From: Acidobacteriaceae bacterium
GTDB lineage: Bacteria > Acidobacteriota > Terriglobia > Bryobacterales > Bryobacteraceae
Direction: 5' to 3'
Length of the DNA stretch: 39,790 nucleotides
Assembly: GCA_903970405.1 (NCBI GenBank)
Contig: CAJCIT010000173.1
Span: 1 to 39,790 of the forward strand
Shown: piece after piece, positions 1 to 7,468 of the stretch
Position numbering within the stretch: position 1 is the stretch's first letter
How the letters are laid out: every line of letters begins with the position of its first letter
Notes under the pieces: generated by a model
What the model was told of the DNA's origin: nothing
Databases searched by the model: none
The model's input: the letters and a program-made list of their open reading frames with translations, nothing else
Translations under genes and position numbers: made by a program

Positions 1-92
1 GGCCACAGCCTGTTGATGTGTAAATGTCGTACAATAAAGGCGTTGCCGGGCGATACCTGGCACGCGAGTCAAGCGGAAGGTGGTGAGTCTGT

Positions 93-290
93 TTGGCAGA
101 GGTCGTACTCCAGGATGGTGAAACCCTGGAAAGCGCGCTCCGCCGGTTCAAGCGCAAGGTCCAACAAGAGGATATTGTTAAGGAAATCAAGCGCCATTCG
201 TTCTATTTGAAGCCCGGTGAAAAGCGTCGCACAAAAGAAGCTCTCGCCCGCAAGCGCAATCGCAAGAAGCGCCCGCGCGACATTGAGTAA
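93..290 (+). CDS. rpsU: 30S ribosomal protein S21
   Basis: This is a 65-residue basic protein of the bS21 family, a small-subunit ribosomal protein that binds near the 3' end of 16S rRNA and takes part in initiation. The N-terminal pattern MAEVVLQDGETLESALRRFK is typical of the family. An Arg/Lys-rich tail (RKRNRKKRPRD) also fits, as does the length. The start is a TTG preceded by a GGAAGGTGGTGAG stretch that can serve as ribosome binding site; no ATG gives a better N-terminus. A TACAAT hexamer at 30-35 could be the -10 element, but no good -35 is visible at the right distance. The gene stands alone and is followed by a strong hairpin terminator. Confidence 0.95.
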   Translation: MAEVVLQDGETLESALRRFKRKVQQEDIVKEIKRHSFYLKPGEKRRTKEALARKRNRKKRPRDIE

Positions 291-348
291 ATCAGAAGCC
301 TTTTGAAGCGCACAGGCCGTCCGTTGGCCGTTGTGCGTGAGTTATTTT

Positions 349-378
349 AAAGGCCCGCCAGCAATGGTGGGCCTTTTG
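349..378 (+). terminator. Rho-independent terminator after rpsU
   Basis: Arms AAAGGCCCGCCA and TGGTGGGCCTTT form a 12-bp stem with one G-U pair. The loop is a GCAA (GNRA) tetraloop, and the 3' arm runs into TTTT. It lies about 60 bases after the rpsU stop codon. Confidence 0.85.
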
Positions 379-421
379 CTGTATCCGGCCGCCACCCGTA
401 CGACAATGCGAAGAGCCGCAA

Positions 422-760
422 ATGAAGTCCATCGTCTGGTACGTCCTTGCCGCGTGCGGCGAAATCGGCGGCTGTTTCGCATTCTGGGCTTGGCTGCGAC
501 TTCATAAAAGCCCGCTATGGACCCTCCCCGGCGTCGCGGCGCTCATCTTCTTCGCCATAGCCCTGACGCGCGTCGACTCCTCGAATGCAGGGCGCGCCTA
601 TGCCGCGTACGGCGGCATCTACATCGTCTCGTCGCTGGTCTGGCTCTGGACTGTGGAACATACGGCGCCGGACCGGTGGGACGTCCTTGGCGCGTCAATT
701 TGCCTGCTGGGGGCGGCCGTGATCTTGTTCGGGCCGCGAGGGGGAACGCCAATCTCCTGA
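422..760 (+). CDS. YnfA/UPF0060 family small membrane protein
   Basis: This 112-residue protein has four hydrophobic segments (roughly residues 4-26, 31-49, 60-78 and 86-105), as in the YnfA/UPF0060 family. Family members are small inner-membrane proteins of the drug/metabolite transporter type and their substrate is not firmly known. Diagnostic stretches are [20 protein letters not shown], the central [20 protein letters not shown] and the terminal [10 protein letters not shown]. The ATG at 422 has only a weak ribosome binding site, but the N-terminus matches the family. The last residues (TPIS) and the stop codon come from a palindromic repeat (742-774), so the tail has been rewritten by the repeat. 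Family assignment is firm; the transported compound is unknown. Confidence 0.9.
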   Translation: MKSIVWYVLAACGEIGGCFAFWAWLRLHKSPLWTLPGVAALIFFAIALTRVDSSNAGRAYAAYGGIYIVSSLVWLWTVEHTAPDRWDVLGASICLLGAAVILFGPRGGTPIS

Positions 761-774
761 TTGGCGTCCTGAAG
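742..774. repeat. Palindromic repeat family A, copy 1
   Basis: The core at 746-767 reads ACGCCAATC-TCCT-GATTGGCGT, a perfect 9-bp inverted repeat with a 4-nt loop, preceded by GGGA. The same core recurs at 9784-9802, 15771-15790 and 22019-22040. This copy overlaps the 3' end of the YnfA-type gene and supplies its TGA. It sits between two convergent genes. Confidence 0.85.
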
Positions 775-805
775 TCCCGGTCACGGCCCGCGCCGCGCCA
801 TCATC

Positions 806-1732
806 TTATTGAGGCGATTGACCCTGTCCGGGGCGCCGCCGTCCGCCGGGTCCGCCCCACTGCTGTGGATCAGCCTTCTTGTAGCCCGCGGGAATCGCGA
901 AATGCGAGTCATCCACTGGACCCGGCTGAAGGTTGGCGATCGTGGTGATCGTGCTCAGCGCCACTGCATTGGGGTCGGCTGCATCGCCGCCCATCATGGC
1001 GGCCATTGGACCGCCGATCGATGCGCCACTGACGTCCGCTTTGGTCTCAAGCGAGATGCCGTCCATTTTCCCGAGCTGCGCGCGCAGAGCGGCAATTGCG
1101 CGATTCGCCCCACCCATCATCGGGTTGCCGCCGCCGCTCGCGATGTCGCCTGCCTTCGCGGCCATCGCCGTTTGGAACGCCCGTATTTCATCGCTGCCCG
1201 GACCGCCGGGCGCCACCCAGGCGTCGGACACAATCTTCATCCCGTTGCCGTCGGCGTTTTTGGCGGTCATGGTCACAATTATTTCGCTCGCCGTCTGCCC
1301 GCCGATGTCTTTGGTCTTGCCGGTCTTCTTCACCTTGGGAGCATCGAACTCAACCGGACTGGTATCGCCGCCCATCCGCTGCTGCATGGCCGCCATCTGC
1401 TGCTTCATCTCATCGAACGTCCTGGTCATAAAGGTCTTCCGTTCGTTGTTGACGGTGGTCATCGTCCCGGCGTCCAGGTCAATAATCGTGGTGTTGTTAG
1501 CGCCTACTCGTGCCATCTTGTTGCCTTTGATGTAGATGGTGTAAGTCTGATCCTGGAAGGCCTGGCCGCCGCGCCCCTGCATGGCCTGAGCCATCGGCCC
1601 ATTCTGCATGTTCTTCATCATGTCGATCAGAGTGCCGCCGTTAAAGTGCACCTGCTCGGTATAAGTGACGTCCGCCAGCAGCGTTCCCGCTCCGCAGAGC
1701 GCCACAAGGAAAAGACAATTCGAATTCTTCAT
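806..1732 (-). CDS. Secreted DUF4412-like protein
   Basis: This 308-residue protein has a short N-terminal signal peptide (MKNSNCLFLVALCGAGTLLA, cleavage near residue 20), so it is exported. The body resembles the DUF4412 type of periplasmic or lipoprotein-like proteins: an early beta-rich part with YTIYIKGNKMARVG and IIDLDAGTMTTVNNERKTF, then TKDIGGQTASEIIV. The middle is Met/Gly/Ala-rich and the tail is Gly/Pro/Arg/Gln-rich and probably disordered. The start is supported by TAGGAGG at 1743-1749 on the minus strand. It is convergent with the YnfA-type gene and diverges from the amidase gene. No catalytic motif is visible and the function is unknown. Confidence 0.8.
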   Translation of the reverse strand: MKNSNCLFLVALCGAGTLLADVTYTEQVHFNGGTLIDMMKNMQNGPMAQAMQGRGGQAFQDQTYTIYIKGNKMARVGANNTTIIDLDAGTMTTVNNERKTFMTRTFDEMKQQMAAMQQRMGGDTSPVEFDAPKVKKTGKTKDIGGQTASEIIVTMTAKNADGNGMKIVSDAWVAPGGPGSDEIRAFQTAMAAKAGDIASGGGNPMMGGANRAIAALRAQLGKMDGISLETKADVSGASIGGPMAAMMGGDAADPNAVALSTITTIANLQPGPVDDSHFAIPAGYKKADPQQWGGPGGRRRPGQGQSPQ

Positions 1733-1814
1733 AACGCATTAACCTCCTACCGGCCGCCTGAGCCTCTTTGCCTTGCGGCGCAGGCTTCCCCTTTCGCCGT
1801 TCTATTCTGGCGAT

Positions 1815-3227
1815 GTGACGCTCACGCAACTCTCGCGTCTTATGCGCGCCCGCCAGATCTCGCCCCGCGAACTGATCGAACGCACCGTCCGCCACATCGA
1901 TCAACATAATGTCACACTTAACGCATTCGTGGTGACTTGCTTTGACGCTGCCCGGGAAGCGGCAGTCCGCTCCGAACAGCGGTTCGCCGATGGCACGGCA
2001 GGACCCCTGGAAGGATTGCCCCTCACAATCAAAGACAGCATCGACGTGGCCGGACTGCCCACCTGCTGCGGCAGCCGGCTGTTCGCTGCTCAACATGCCG
2101 CGCGGGACGCCACTTGCACGCGGCTTCTTCGCGAGGCCGGCGGCATCGTCATCGGCAAGACCAACTGTCCCGAATTCCTCATGAACTACGAGTCGGATAA
2201 CCATCTCATTGGCCGCACCAATAACCCGTGGAATCTGGAGCGCACTGCCGGCGGCTCATCCGGCGGGGAATCGGCCGCCATCGCATCCTTCATGTCGGCA
2301 GGCGGAATGGGCAGCGATGGGGGAGGGTCGATTCGCTGGCCGGCTCATGCCTGCGGCATCGCCGGACTCAAGCCCACGCCGGGCCGCGTCTCGGCGGCAG
2401 GCCACATTCCACGAATCGCGCACCCGGGCGGGTTACTCGGCGTTGTCGGGCCCATGGCGCGGACCGTCGAAGATCTTCGAACGCTCTTTTCCGTGCTCGC
2501 CCAGTACGATACCGCCGATCCTTTCTCAGCGCCGGTCCCGCAACGGGCCGCCGATCTGGCGCCCTTCCGGACCGGCTCACTGCGCGTCGGGCTGATGAAT
2601 GGTTGGTATGACACGCCAGTCCAGGAGGCAATCGTCGAGGCCGTGCAAAAGGCCGGTAGGGCACTACAAAGTATCGGTCTGGTTGTCGAAGAGTTCCGGC
2701 CACGGGGCTTGGAGCGCGCGCCGGAGCTGTGGTGGTTCTTCTTTACGCGTCTCGGTGCGCGGCCTTTTCTCGCAACCGTGGAAGACGAACGCGATCGCTT
2801 GCACTGGACCGGAGTCGAGCTCTTCGATCAGGCGCTAACCGAAGAGGAGCCCACCGTCTCAGCCGTGCTGGCGAACCTCGCCGCCCGCGACCAGCTACGC
2901 ATCTCGCTGTTACGGCAAATGGAAACGCATCGGGTCCTGCTTTTGCCGGCAGCGGGCGCAACGGCCTTTCCGCATCGCACGCGCCGCTGGCCGACGCCCA
3001 AAGGCGAAATTGGCCTTCACCAGGCCATGGAGCCCCTGACGCCCTTCAACCTTTTCGGTATGCCCGCGTTGGTGCTGCCGTTCGGCTTCGATGGCGACGG
3101 ATTGCCGTGTGGGGTTCAGTTGGTCGCCAGACCTTACGACGAAGAACTGCTGCTGGAGGTGGGAGTGGCGCTCGAACAGGCGCGCGGGCTATTCCCGGGA
3201 CCGAGTGGCTATGAGATGGCGGTCTAA
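1815..3227 (+). CDS. Amidase (amidase-signature family)
   Basis: This is an amidase-signature hydrolase of about 470 residues, close to the usual length. The Ser-cisSer-Lys triad is visible: Lys73 in PLTIKDS, cis-Ser149 in GGSSGGES and nucleophile Ser172 in GSDGGGSIRWPA. These enzymes hydrolyse amide bonds of varied small molecules, and the substrate cannot be read from sequence. No signal peptide is seen, so it is probably cytoplasmic. The GTG at 1815 (VTLTQLSRLM) is preferred because family similarity begins there. A TTG at 1773 in the same frame would add 14 residues of no family character. No clear ribosome binding site precedes either start. It is tail-to-tail with the PRC-barrel gene, with repeat B1 between them. 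Confidence 0.9.
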   Translation: MTLTQLSRLMRARQISPRELIERTVRHIDQHNVTLNAFVVTCFDAAREAAVRSEQRFADGTAGPLEGLPLTIKDSIDVAGLPTCCGSRLFAAQHAARDATCTRLLREAGGIVIGKTNCPEFLMNYESDNHLIGRTNNPWNLERTAGGSSGGESAAIASFMSAGGMGSDGGGSIRWPAHACGIAGLKPTPGRVSAAGHIPRIAHPGGLLGVVGPMARTVEDLRTLFSVLAQYDTADPFSAPVPQRAADLAPFRTGSLRVGLMNGWYDTPVQEAIVEAVQKAGRALQSIGLVVEEFRPRGLERAPELWWFFFTRLGARPFLATVEDERDRLHWTGVELFDQALTEEEPTVSAVLANLAARDQLRISLLRQMETHRVLLLPAAGATAFPHRTRRWPTPKGEIGLHQAMEPLTPFNLFGMPALVLPFGFDGDGLPCGVQLVARPYDEELLLEVGVALEQARGLFPGPSGYEMAV

Positions 3228-3240
3228 CGCGCTGATTGCG

Positions 3241-3311
3241 CGGTGGCACAGGCTTTAGCCTGTGATTGAATTTCTTACATTTTCAACCACGGACTAAAGT
3301 CCGTGCCACCG
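3241..3311. repeat. Palindromic repeat family B, copy 1 (double element)
   Basis: Two small palindromes, CACAGGCTTTAGCCTGTG (3247-3264) and CACGGACTAAAGTCCGTG (3288-3305), are flanked outward by GGTGG and CCACC. The whole unit is therefore itself inverted (CGGTGGCAC...GTGCCACCG). It fills the gap between two convergent genes and may act as a bidirectional terminator or mRNA 3' hairpin. Confidence 0.8.
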
Positions 3312-3315
3312 TCTT

Positions 3316-4113
3316 TTAGCGGCTTCCCACCGACGCGGCGGCCGCTTCCGATTCCCTCATCCAGTATCTCGGTTGGCCAAAGTGAGAATGCAGCAAGCTC
3401 TCATAATCGCGGGTGATTGGCACGGATTCGTCGTACTCGGGACCCGCTTTGATGGATTCGCGCGAAAGTCCGACGGTCACTTGCGAGTCCTCCCAGCTTA
3501 CTTGTTGAATCCAAGCCGGGGGAATCAGCACCTTTTTGCCGGGCCACCAATTCCGCGTCGCTACCTCGACATAGCGTATGGCCCAGGCTTCCTCGTCCAC
3601 AATGAAGCCGTCCACGTGGCCGATTTCGCCGTCGGACGATTCTATACGATAACCGGTAACCGATCCCGCGCTTCGCAGGTGTGAATCCATCGATTCATCA
3701 TGGACCCTCCCCGAAAGCCCATCCTGGGAAACGTTTGTGGGAACGCTTAACGCGGCCGGGAAATAGCCGGGGCCCCACAGGTAAGGGCCAGCCCAGTAAT
3801 AGGGATAGCCGTAGTAGTCCAGAAACGCCGCTTCATGCTGCCGCGAAACCGGCTCACGAGTGTTGATGTCCGGGCTCTTCGCAACCTGATCCTTGGTCAA
3901 CGACACATCCAGCCGTTGCGCCTGCCAGTCAGTCCGAATGACCGAAATCGGTGAGATCAATACCGGCTTGTCGAAGAGCCAACTGCCGGTCTCCAGGACG
4001 ATGTAGCGAATGGCCCACGTCTCGTCGTCGAAATAAAAATCGTTGACCGTGCCGAGGTCGCCGTCTCTTGCGTGCACGGCCAGGCCTTTCCAATCGGTAC
4101 TCTTTTTCAACAT
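3316..4113 (-). CDS. Double PRC-barrel domain protein
   Basis: This 265-residue protein has two PRC-barrel domains. The first spans about residues 1-75, with DGDLGTVNDFYFDDETWAIR then PVLISPISV. The second spans about 150-225, with DGEIGHVDGFIVDEEAWAIR then KVLIPPAWI. The repeats are clearly homologous. A Tyr/Pro/Gly-rich linker (DYYGYPYYWAGPYLWGPGYF) joins them. PRC-barrels occur in photosynthetic reaction centre H subunits and in many small stress or surface-associated bacterial proteins. There is no signal peptide. A GGGAGGG ribosome binding site lies about 11 bases before the ATG. The neighbouring gene is also of stress type. A general stress role is inference. Confidence 0.85.
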   Translation of the reverse strand: MLKKSTDWKGLAVHARDGDLGTVNDFYFDDETWAIRYIVLETGSWLFDKPVLISPISVIRTDWQAQRLDVSLTKDQVAKSPDINTREPVSRQHEAAFLDYYGYPYYWAGPYLWGPGYFPAALSVPTNVSQDGLSGRVHDESMDSHLRSAGSVTGYRIESSDGEIGHVDGFIVDEEAWAIRYVEVATRNWWPGKKVLIPPAWIQQVSWEDSQVTVGLSRESIKAGPEYDESVPITRDYESLLHSHFGQPRYWMRESEAAAASVGSR

Positions 4114-4164
4114 TGTTTTGACCCTCCCAGGGTCTTACTAGCTAAAACGCCCCTTCGCCACCAA

Positions 4165-4701
4165 TCACGCCGATGCGCCCACCGCTTCAGGAGAATAGAC
4201 CTTCAAATCGATAGAGTCTGTGCGCTCCAGGATGGTTCTTGCCTTTTCAATTTCGGCCGGAGTGCCATGAATCAAAAGCAGGTACTTGTCAGTCTTGATG
4301 GCCAGTTCGTACTGCAGGACACTGTTTTTGGGGATGCTGAGGCCATAGAGACCGGCGCCGATCGCGCTGAGGCCGCCCACAACCACGGCGCCTTCCAGCG
4401 CTCCCACGATCCACGCCACAAGCGGGCCTGCAACAAGTACCGGCCCGATCCCGGGAATTGCAAAAAACGCGGACCCGAACAGCAATCCCCAGAAGCCTCC
4501 CCAAAACGCGCCCGTCTTGCCCCAATACTTCATCCGGTCGCCGGACGTATAGTAGCCGGTGACGTGCTCATCGGTGTGGGAATCCTTGCCGATGATTGAC
4601 AGGCTGCGCATGTCAACTCCGGCGTGCTGCAGTTCCTTGATTGCCTCTTCGGCGCCTGCGTGAGTGCGATAAATCGCTACAACTGAGTTCGATTCGGACA
4701 T
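4165..4701 (-). CDS. YflT/general stress protein 17M-like membrane protein
   Basis: This 178-residue protein opens with a short alpha/beta domain (VVAIYRTHAGAEEAIKELQH) typical of heat/general stress proteins of the YflT (17M) type and of DUF1269-like proteins. Two glycine-rich hydrophobic stretches follow at about residues 65-122 (TGAFWGGFWGLLFGSAFFAI and GALEGAVVVGGLSAIG); they may insert in or lie on the membrane. The C-terminal part (YLLLIHGTPAEIEKARTILE) is again alpha/beta. It probably shares a transcript with the downstream PRC-barrel gene (51-nt gap). Exact function is unknown; expression under osmotic or starvation stress is typical of the family. Confidence 0.75.
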   Translation of the reverse strand: MSESNSVVAIYRTHAGAEEAIKELQHAGVDMRSLSIIGKDSHTDEHVTGYYTSGDRMKYWGKTGAFWGGFWGLLFGSAFFAIPGIGPVLVAGPLVAWIVGALEGAVVVGGLSAIGAGLYGLSIPKNSVLQYELAIKTDKYLLLIHGTPAEIEKARTILERTDSIDLKVYSPEAVGASA

Positions 4702-5025
4702 AAATAATTTGGTTTCGATCCTTCGGTGGAAGCTCGGCGCTTTCTGGATGCCGCCGTAGCTTCCTGGTTCACTAATGCACGTCCGGCACCACTCGAGGCG
4801 CAGGGGGTAGTATCCAGCGCCGCCATTGTCTTACGATGCGGCAAGCGGAAGCCAGACCGAGGCAAACCCGCCACCGCGTAACGAAATCCGGTCATGTGAC
4901 CTTGCGCGGTCATGGTTTAGAGAACGCGGCCCGTGCGTGCCTTCAACTAAGAGGCGTCACGCCGGCGATGGTCCTTCAGATGCTTGCGAAAGAAAGGGGT
5001 CAGCGATCCCGCCAGGAGAGACGCC
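4702..5025. other. Divergent intergenic region between stress-type genes
   Basis: These 324 bases separate the YflT-like gene (minus) from the histidine-rich gene at 5026 (plus). They must hold both promoters, but I see no convincing -35/-10 pair. The only clear signal is the CAGGAGAG ribosome binding site at 5012-5019 for the rightward gene. The small open frames here lack protein-like character. Confidence 0.5.
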
Positions 5026-5223
5026 ATGCACGATGCGAATCGAAGAGCCGCGGAGCAACACGAACTTGCCGCGCACGCTCATCGAACTGCGGCCGAACAC
5101 AATGAGAAGGGCGATTACGAGGCAGGAAAGTGGCACGCGGAACGGGCGCTTGAATACTCAGACCAAGCGTACAAGCTGGCCAAGGAAGCTCATTCGAAGT
5201 CTGAGCAGATCGTGAGTCTTTAA
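5026..5223 (+). CDS. Small histidine-rich HAxxHR-type protein, copy 1
   Basis: This is a 65-residue, highly charged, probably all-helical protein. It starts MHDANRRAAEQHELAAHAHR and continues with a Lys/Glu/His-rich heptad-like helix (WHAERALEYSDQAYKLAKEA). The start is fixed by AGGAGAG five to seven bases before the ATG; a TTG at 4984 in the same frame is less likely. It has no signal peptide or cysteines. The next gene begins four bases after its stop and repeats the AAxxHxxAAHAHR motif, so the two are tandem paralogues in one transcript. I do not recognise a named function. A desiccation or oxidative-stress role, or metal binding by the spaced histidines, is inference from composition and neighbours. 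Confidence 0.75.
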   Translation: MHDANRRAAEQHELAAHAHRTAAEHNEKGDYEAGKWHAERALEYSDQAYKLAKEAHSKSEQIVSL

Positions 5224-5227
5224 AATT

Positions 5228-5569
5228 ATGTCTACACGTTATAACAACGGATCGCACTATGAGAATCACCAACGCGCCGCCGAACTCCATGACGTGGCCG
5301 CGCACGCTCATCGCGTCGGCGAGCAGCAGGGGAAACAGGATCATCAGACTGGACATGAGCATTCCCGTCAAGCGCTGGAGCATTCCGGCGACGCACATCG
5401 CCACACCCAGGGAGCAGCGGCGCATGGAATTGTCGCCTTCGGACATGAGGAAATTGCAACTCGCGCCTATGAGCTGTGGCAATCGAAAGGGTGTCCTGCT
5501 GGATCGGCAGAGGAGGATTGGCTTCGCGCCGCGCAGGACCTGCGGTCAGAAGCGCATACACCCCGATGA
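5228..5569 (+). CDS. Histidine-rich HAxxHR-type protein with DUF2934 C-terminus, copy 2
   Basis: This 113-residue protein has two parts. Residues 1-65 repeat the design of the preceding gene (RAAELHDVAAHAHRVGEQQG, then HSRQALEHSGDAHRHTQG) and contain over a dozen histidines. Residues about 73-110 are a DUF2934 domain (IATRAYELWQSKGCPAGSAE, then EDWLRAAQDLR), a short helical domain common in acidobacterial and proteobacterial proteins of unknown function. The ATG follows the upstream stop by four bases. The stop codon overlaps the ATG of manA (ATGA at 5566-5569), so translation is probably coupled to the mannose genes. The N-terminal His-rich unit joined to DUF2934 is the unusual feature. Confidence 0.75.
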   Translation: MSTRYNNGSHYENHQRAAELHDVAAHAHRVGEQQGKQDHQTGHEHSRQALEHSGDAHRHTQGAAAHGIVAFGHEEIATRAYELWQSKGCPAGSAEEDWLRAAQDLRSEAHTPR

Positions 5570-6582
5570 GTCGAGTTCCGCTCTATCCATTGCGCTTCGA
5601 GCCAATTTTTGAGTCCAGAATCTGGGGCGGCCGCCGGCTGGGCGACCTGCTGGGTGCGACGCTACCCGGTAGCGGGCCGATCGGCGAAGCCTGGATTCTC
5701 AGCGACCGAGACGATCATCCCAGCCGTGTTGCCAGTGGGGCGCTCAAAGGGCGCACCATCGCCCAGTTGATGGAGGAATCGGCCGAAGAACTGCTTGGAA
5801 AGCAGGCCCACTGCTTCGGGCGTTTTCCCCTACTGCTGAAATTCCTCGACGCGGAGCAAATGCTTTCCGTGCAGGTGCATCCGTCCGACGCCCACCCAAG
5901 TTCCATCCCTGCCGGTGAGACCGCGAAGACCGAGGCTTGGGTGGTGTTGGAGGCGGGACACGACAGCCGGGTGTATGCCGGCCTGAAGCAAGGCGTCACC
6001 GAAGACGGCCTCAAACTGGCCCTCAAGGACGGAAGCGTCGCCGGCCAACTCGCTTGTTTTGTTCCTAAGACCGGCGATGCCTTCTTTTTGCCTGCCGGGA
6101 TCGTTCACTCTCTGGGAGGGGGCGCCGTGGTCTTCGAGATCCAGCAGAACAGCGACGTCACGTTTCGCCTCTATGACTGGGGGCATGTGGATCCCAAAAC
6201 AGGGCAACCGCGTCCGCTTCAAGTAGATGATGCCCTGGAATGCCTTGACTTCGCCCTTGTTGGAACAGGTCCCGTTACGCCAGTTGTGGAAGAGACCGCG
6301 CCGGTTGAGCGTGAACGGGTCTTCGATTCCGGCTGCTTCCTATTGTGGCGCTGGCGCGGAAGCGCGCCGTTCGCGGTGGGCGACGCCGAGGCCGCGCGCG
6401 TGTTGGTCTGCGTTGACGGAGCGGGCCAGCTTGCGCAGGACTTCTTCACATATGAAGTAAGACGAGGCGATGTCTTTCTGCTGCCGGCGGTTTCCGGGAC
6501 CTGCGAATTCCGCCCGCGCGGCGCAATGAATCTGTTGGAGATTTCCATACCGTGCCCACGTCTACTTGAGAGGAAGCCGTGA
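5566..6582 (+). CDS. manA: Mannose-6-phosphate isomerase (class I, cupin)
   Basis: This 338-residue enzyme interconverts mannose-6-phosphate and fructose-6-phosphate. It is a zinc-dependent cupin of the short bacterial (Bacillus ManA-like) type. The N-terminal PIFESRIWGGRRL is typical. Expected zinc ligands are visible in LSVQVHPSD (Gln, His), KTEAWVV (Glu) and LPAGIVHSLGGG (His). The C-terminal cupin half ends RRGDVFLLPAVSG. The start at 5566 is chosen because similarity begins there and because it makes a 4-nt ATGA overlap with the upstream gene. It is followed after 109 bases by a phosphomannomutase-like gene and a GH130 phosphorylase, which supports a mannose role rather than a purely biosynthetic one. 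Confidence 0.9.
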   Translation: MSRVPLYPLRFEPIFESRIWGGRRLGDLLGATLPGSGPIGEAWILSDRDDHPSRVASGALKGRTIAQLMEESAEELLGKQAHCFGRFPLLLKFLDAEQMLSVQVHPSDAHPSSIPAGETAKTEAWVVLEAGHDSRVYAGLKQGVTEDGLKLALKDGSVAGQLACFVPKTGDAFFLPAGIVHSLGGGAVVFEIQQNSDVTFRLYDWGHVDPKTGQPRPLQVDDALECLDFALVGTGPVTPVVEETAPVERERVFDSGCFLLWRWRGSAPFAVGDAEAARVLVCVDGAGQLAQDFFTYEVRRGDVFLLPAVSGTCEFRPRGAMNLLEISIPCPRLLERKP

Positions 6583-6691
6583 AAAAATCGGCGCCCGACC
6601 TAAGCGCCCTCTGTCTGGCTGCATTTTTTTGCACTCGTTTCGACAAGAGAGCGATTGGGACTCAAGAATAGATACTTAGGGACAAAACGCC

Positions 6692-7468
6692 TTGAAAAAG
6701 CTCATAGTTTACGACCTGGATGGAACGCTGGCCGAAAGCAAGGCGCCGGTAGATCCCGACATGGCCACCTTGCTTCATGACCTGCTCGATGTCGTCAAAG
6801 TCGCCGTGATCTCCGGCGGCGATTGGCCGCAGTTTGAAAAACAATTACTGACCCATCTGCCGCACGATGAACGGCTGAAGGGTCTCTCGATCCTCCCCAC
6901 CAGCGGAACGAAGTTCTATGGATTCGCTGGAACCTGGAAAAAGCTCTACTCGGAAGACTTCACGGCGGATGAGCGGAATAAGATTATCAATGCCTTGAAA
7001 ACGGCGCAGGCGGCCTCCGGCTTCACGATCCAGAAGGTTTGGGGAGACGTCATTGAAGATCGGGGCAGCCAGATTACGTTCTCCGCTTTGGGCCAACAGG
7101 CCCCTCTCGAGGAGAAAGTAAAATGGGATGCCGATTTCGCCAAGCGCAAGAAGATGAAGGCGATTCTCGATCCGCTGATTCCGGAGTTTTCCGTCCAAAT
7201 GGGCGGCGCGACGTCAATCGACGTCACCAAGCACGGCATCGATAAAGCCTACGGAATTCGCAAGCTTCGAGATCAGCTAGCCATTCCATTGAAGGAGATG
7301 ATCTATATCGGCGACGCCTTATTCGCGGGAGGCAACGATTATCCGGTGGAAGAGGCCGGCGTTGTCTCGATCCCGGTTCGGGGTCCCAACGAAACGAAGC
7401 CTGTTACTGAAGCGATTATTGCCTGTTTAGATCCCGCCTCTTCGGCCCGTGCCTGGAAGCTGGCATGA
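6692..7468 (+). CDS. HAD-IIB hydrolase, phosphomannomutase-like
   Basis: This 258-residue HAD-superfamily protein has motif I YDLDGTLAES, a motif II-like VISGGD and motif IV IYIGDALFAGGNDYPVEEAG. The cap domain is of C2b type, as in eukaryotic-type phosphomannomutase and sugar phosphatases. Family members interconvert mannose-1-P and mannose-6-P or hydrolyse sugar phosphates. The start is a TTG with GGGA about ten bases upstream; no ATG lies nearer. The 109-base gap after manA may hold its own promoter, but none is clear. Its stop overlaps the ATG of the GH130 gene. Lying between ManA and a mannoside phosphorylase, it is well placed to convert mannose-1-P to mannose-6-P. That specific reaction is inference. 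Confidence 0.8.
   Translation: MKKLIVYDLDGTLAESKAPVDPDMATLLHDLLDVVKVAVISGGDWPQFEKQLLTHLPHDERLKGLSILPTSGTKFYGFAGTWKKLYSEDFTADERNKIINALKTAQAASGFTIQKVWGDVIEDRGSQITFSALGQQAPLEEKVKWDADFAKRKKMKAILDPLIPEFSVQMGGATSIDVTKHGIDKAYGIRKLRDQLAIPLKEMIYIGDALFAGGNDYPVEEAGVVSIPVRGPNETKPVTEAIIACLDPASSARAWKLA

Noticed and set aside
809..1909. Long plus-strand open frame (366 residues)
   Set aside because: It is antisense to the secreted DUF4412-like gene, which has a signal peptide and a strong ribosome binding site. The antisense translation is His/Arg-rich without family character.
4836..5105. Plus-strand frame (89 residues) upstream of the histidine-rich genes
   Set aside because: It overlaps the better supported gene at 5026, is Arg-rich and has no ribosome binding site.
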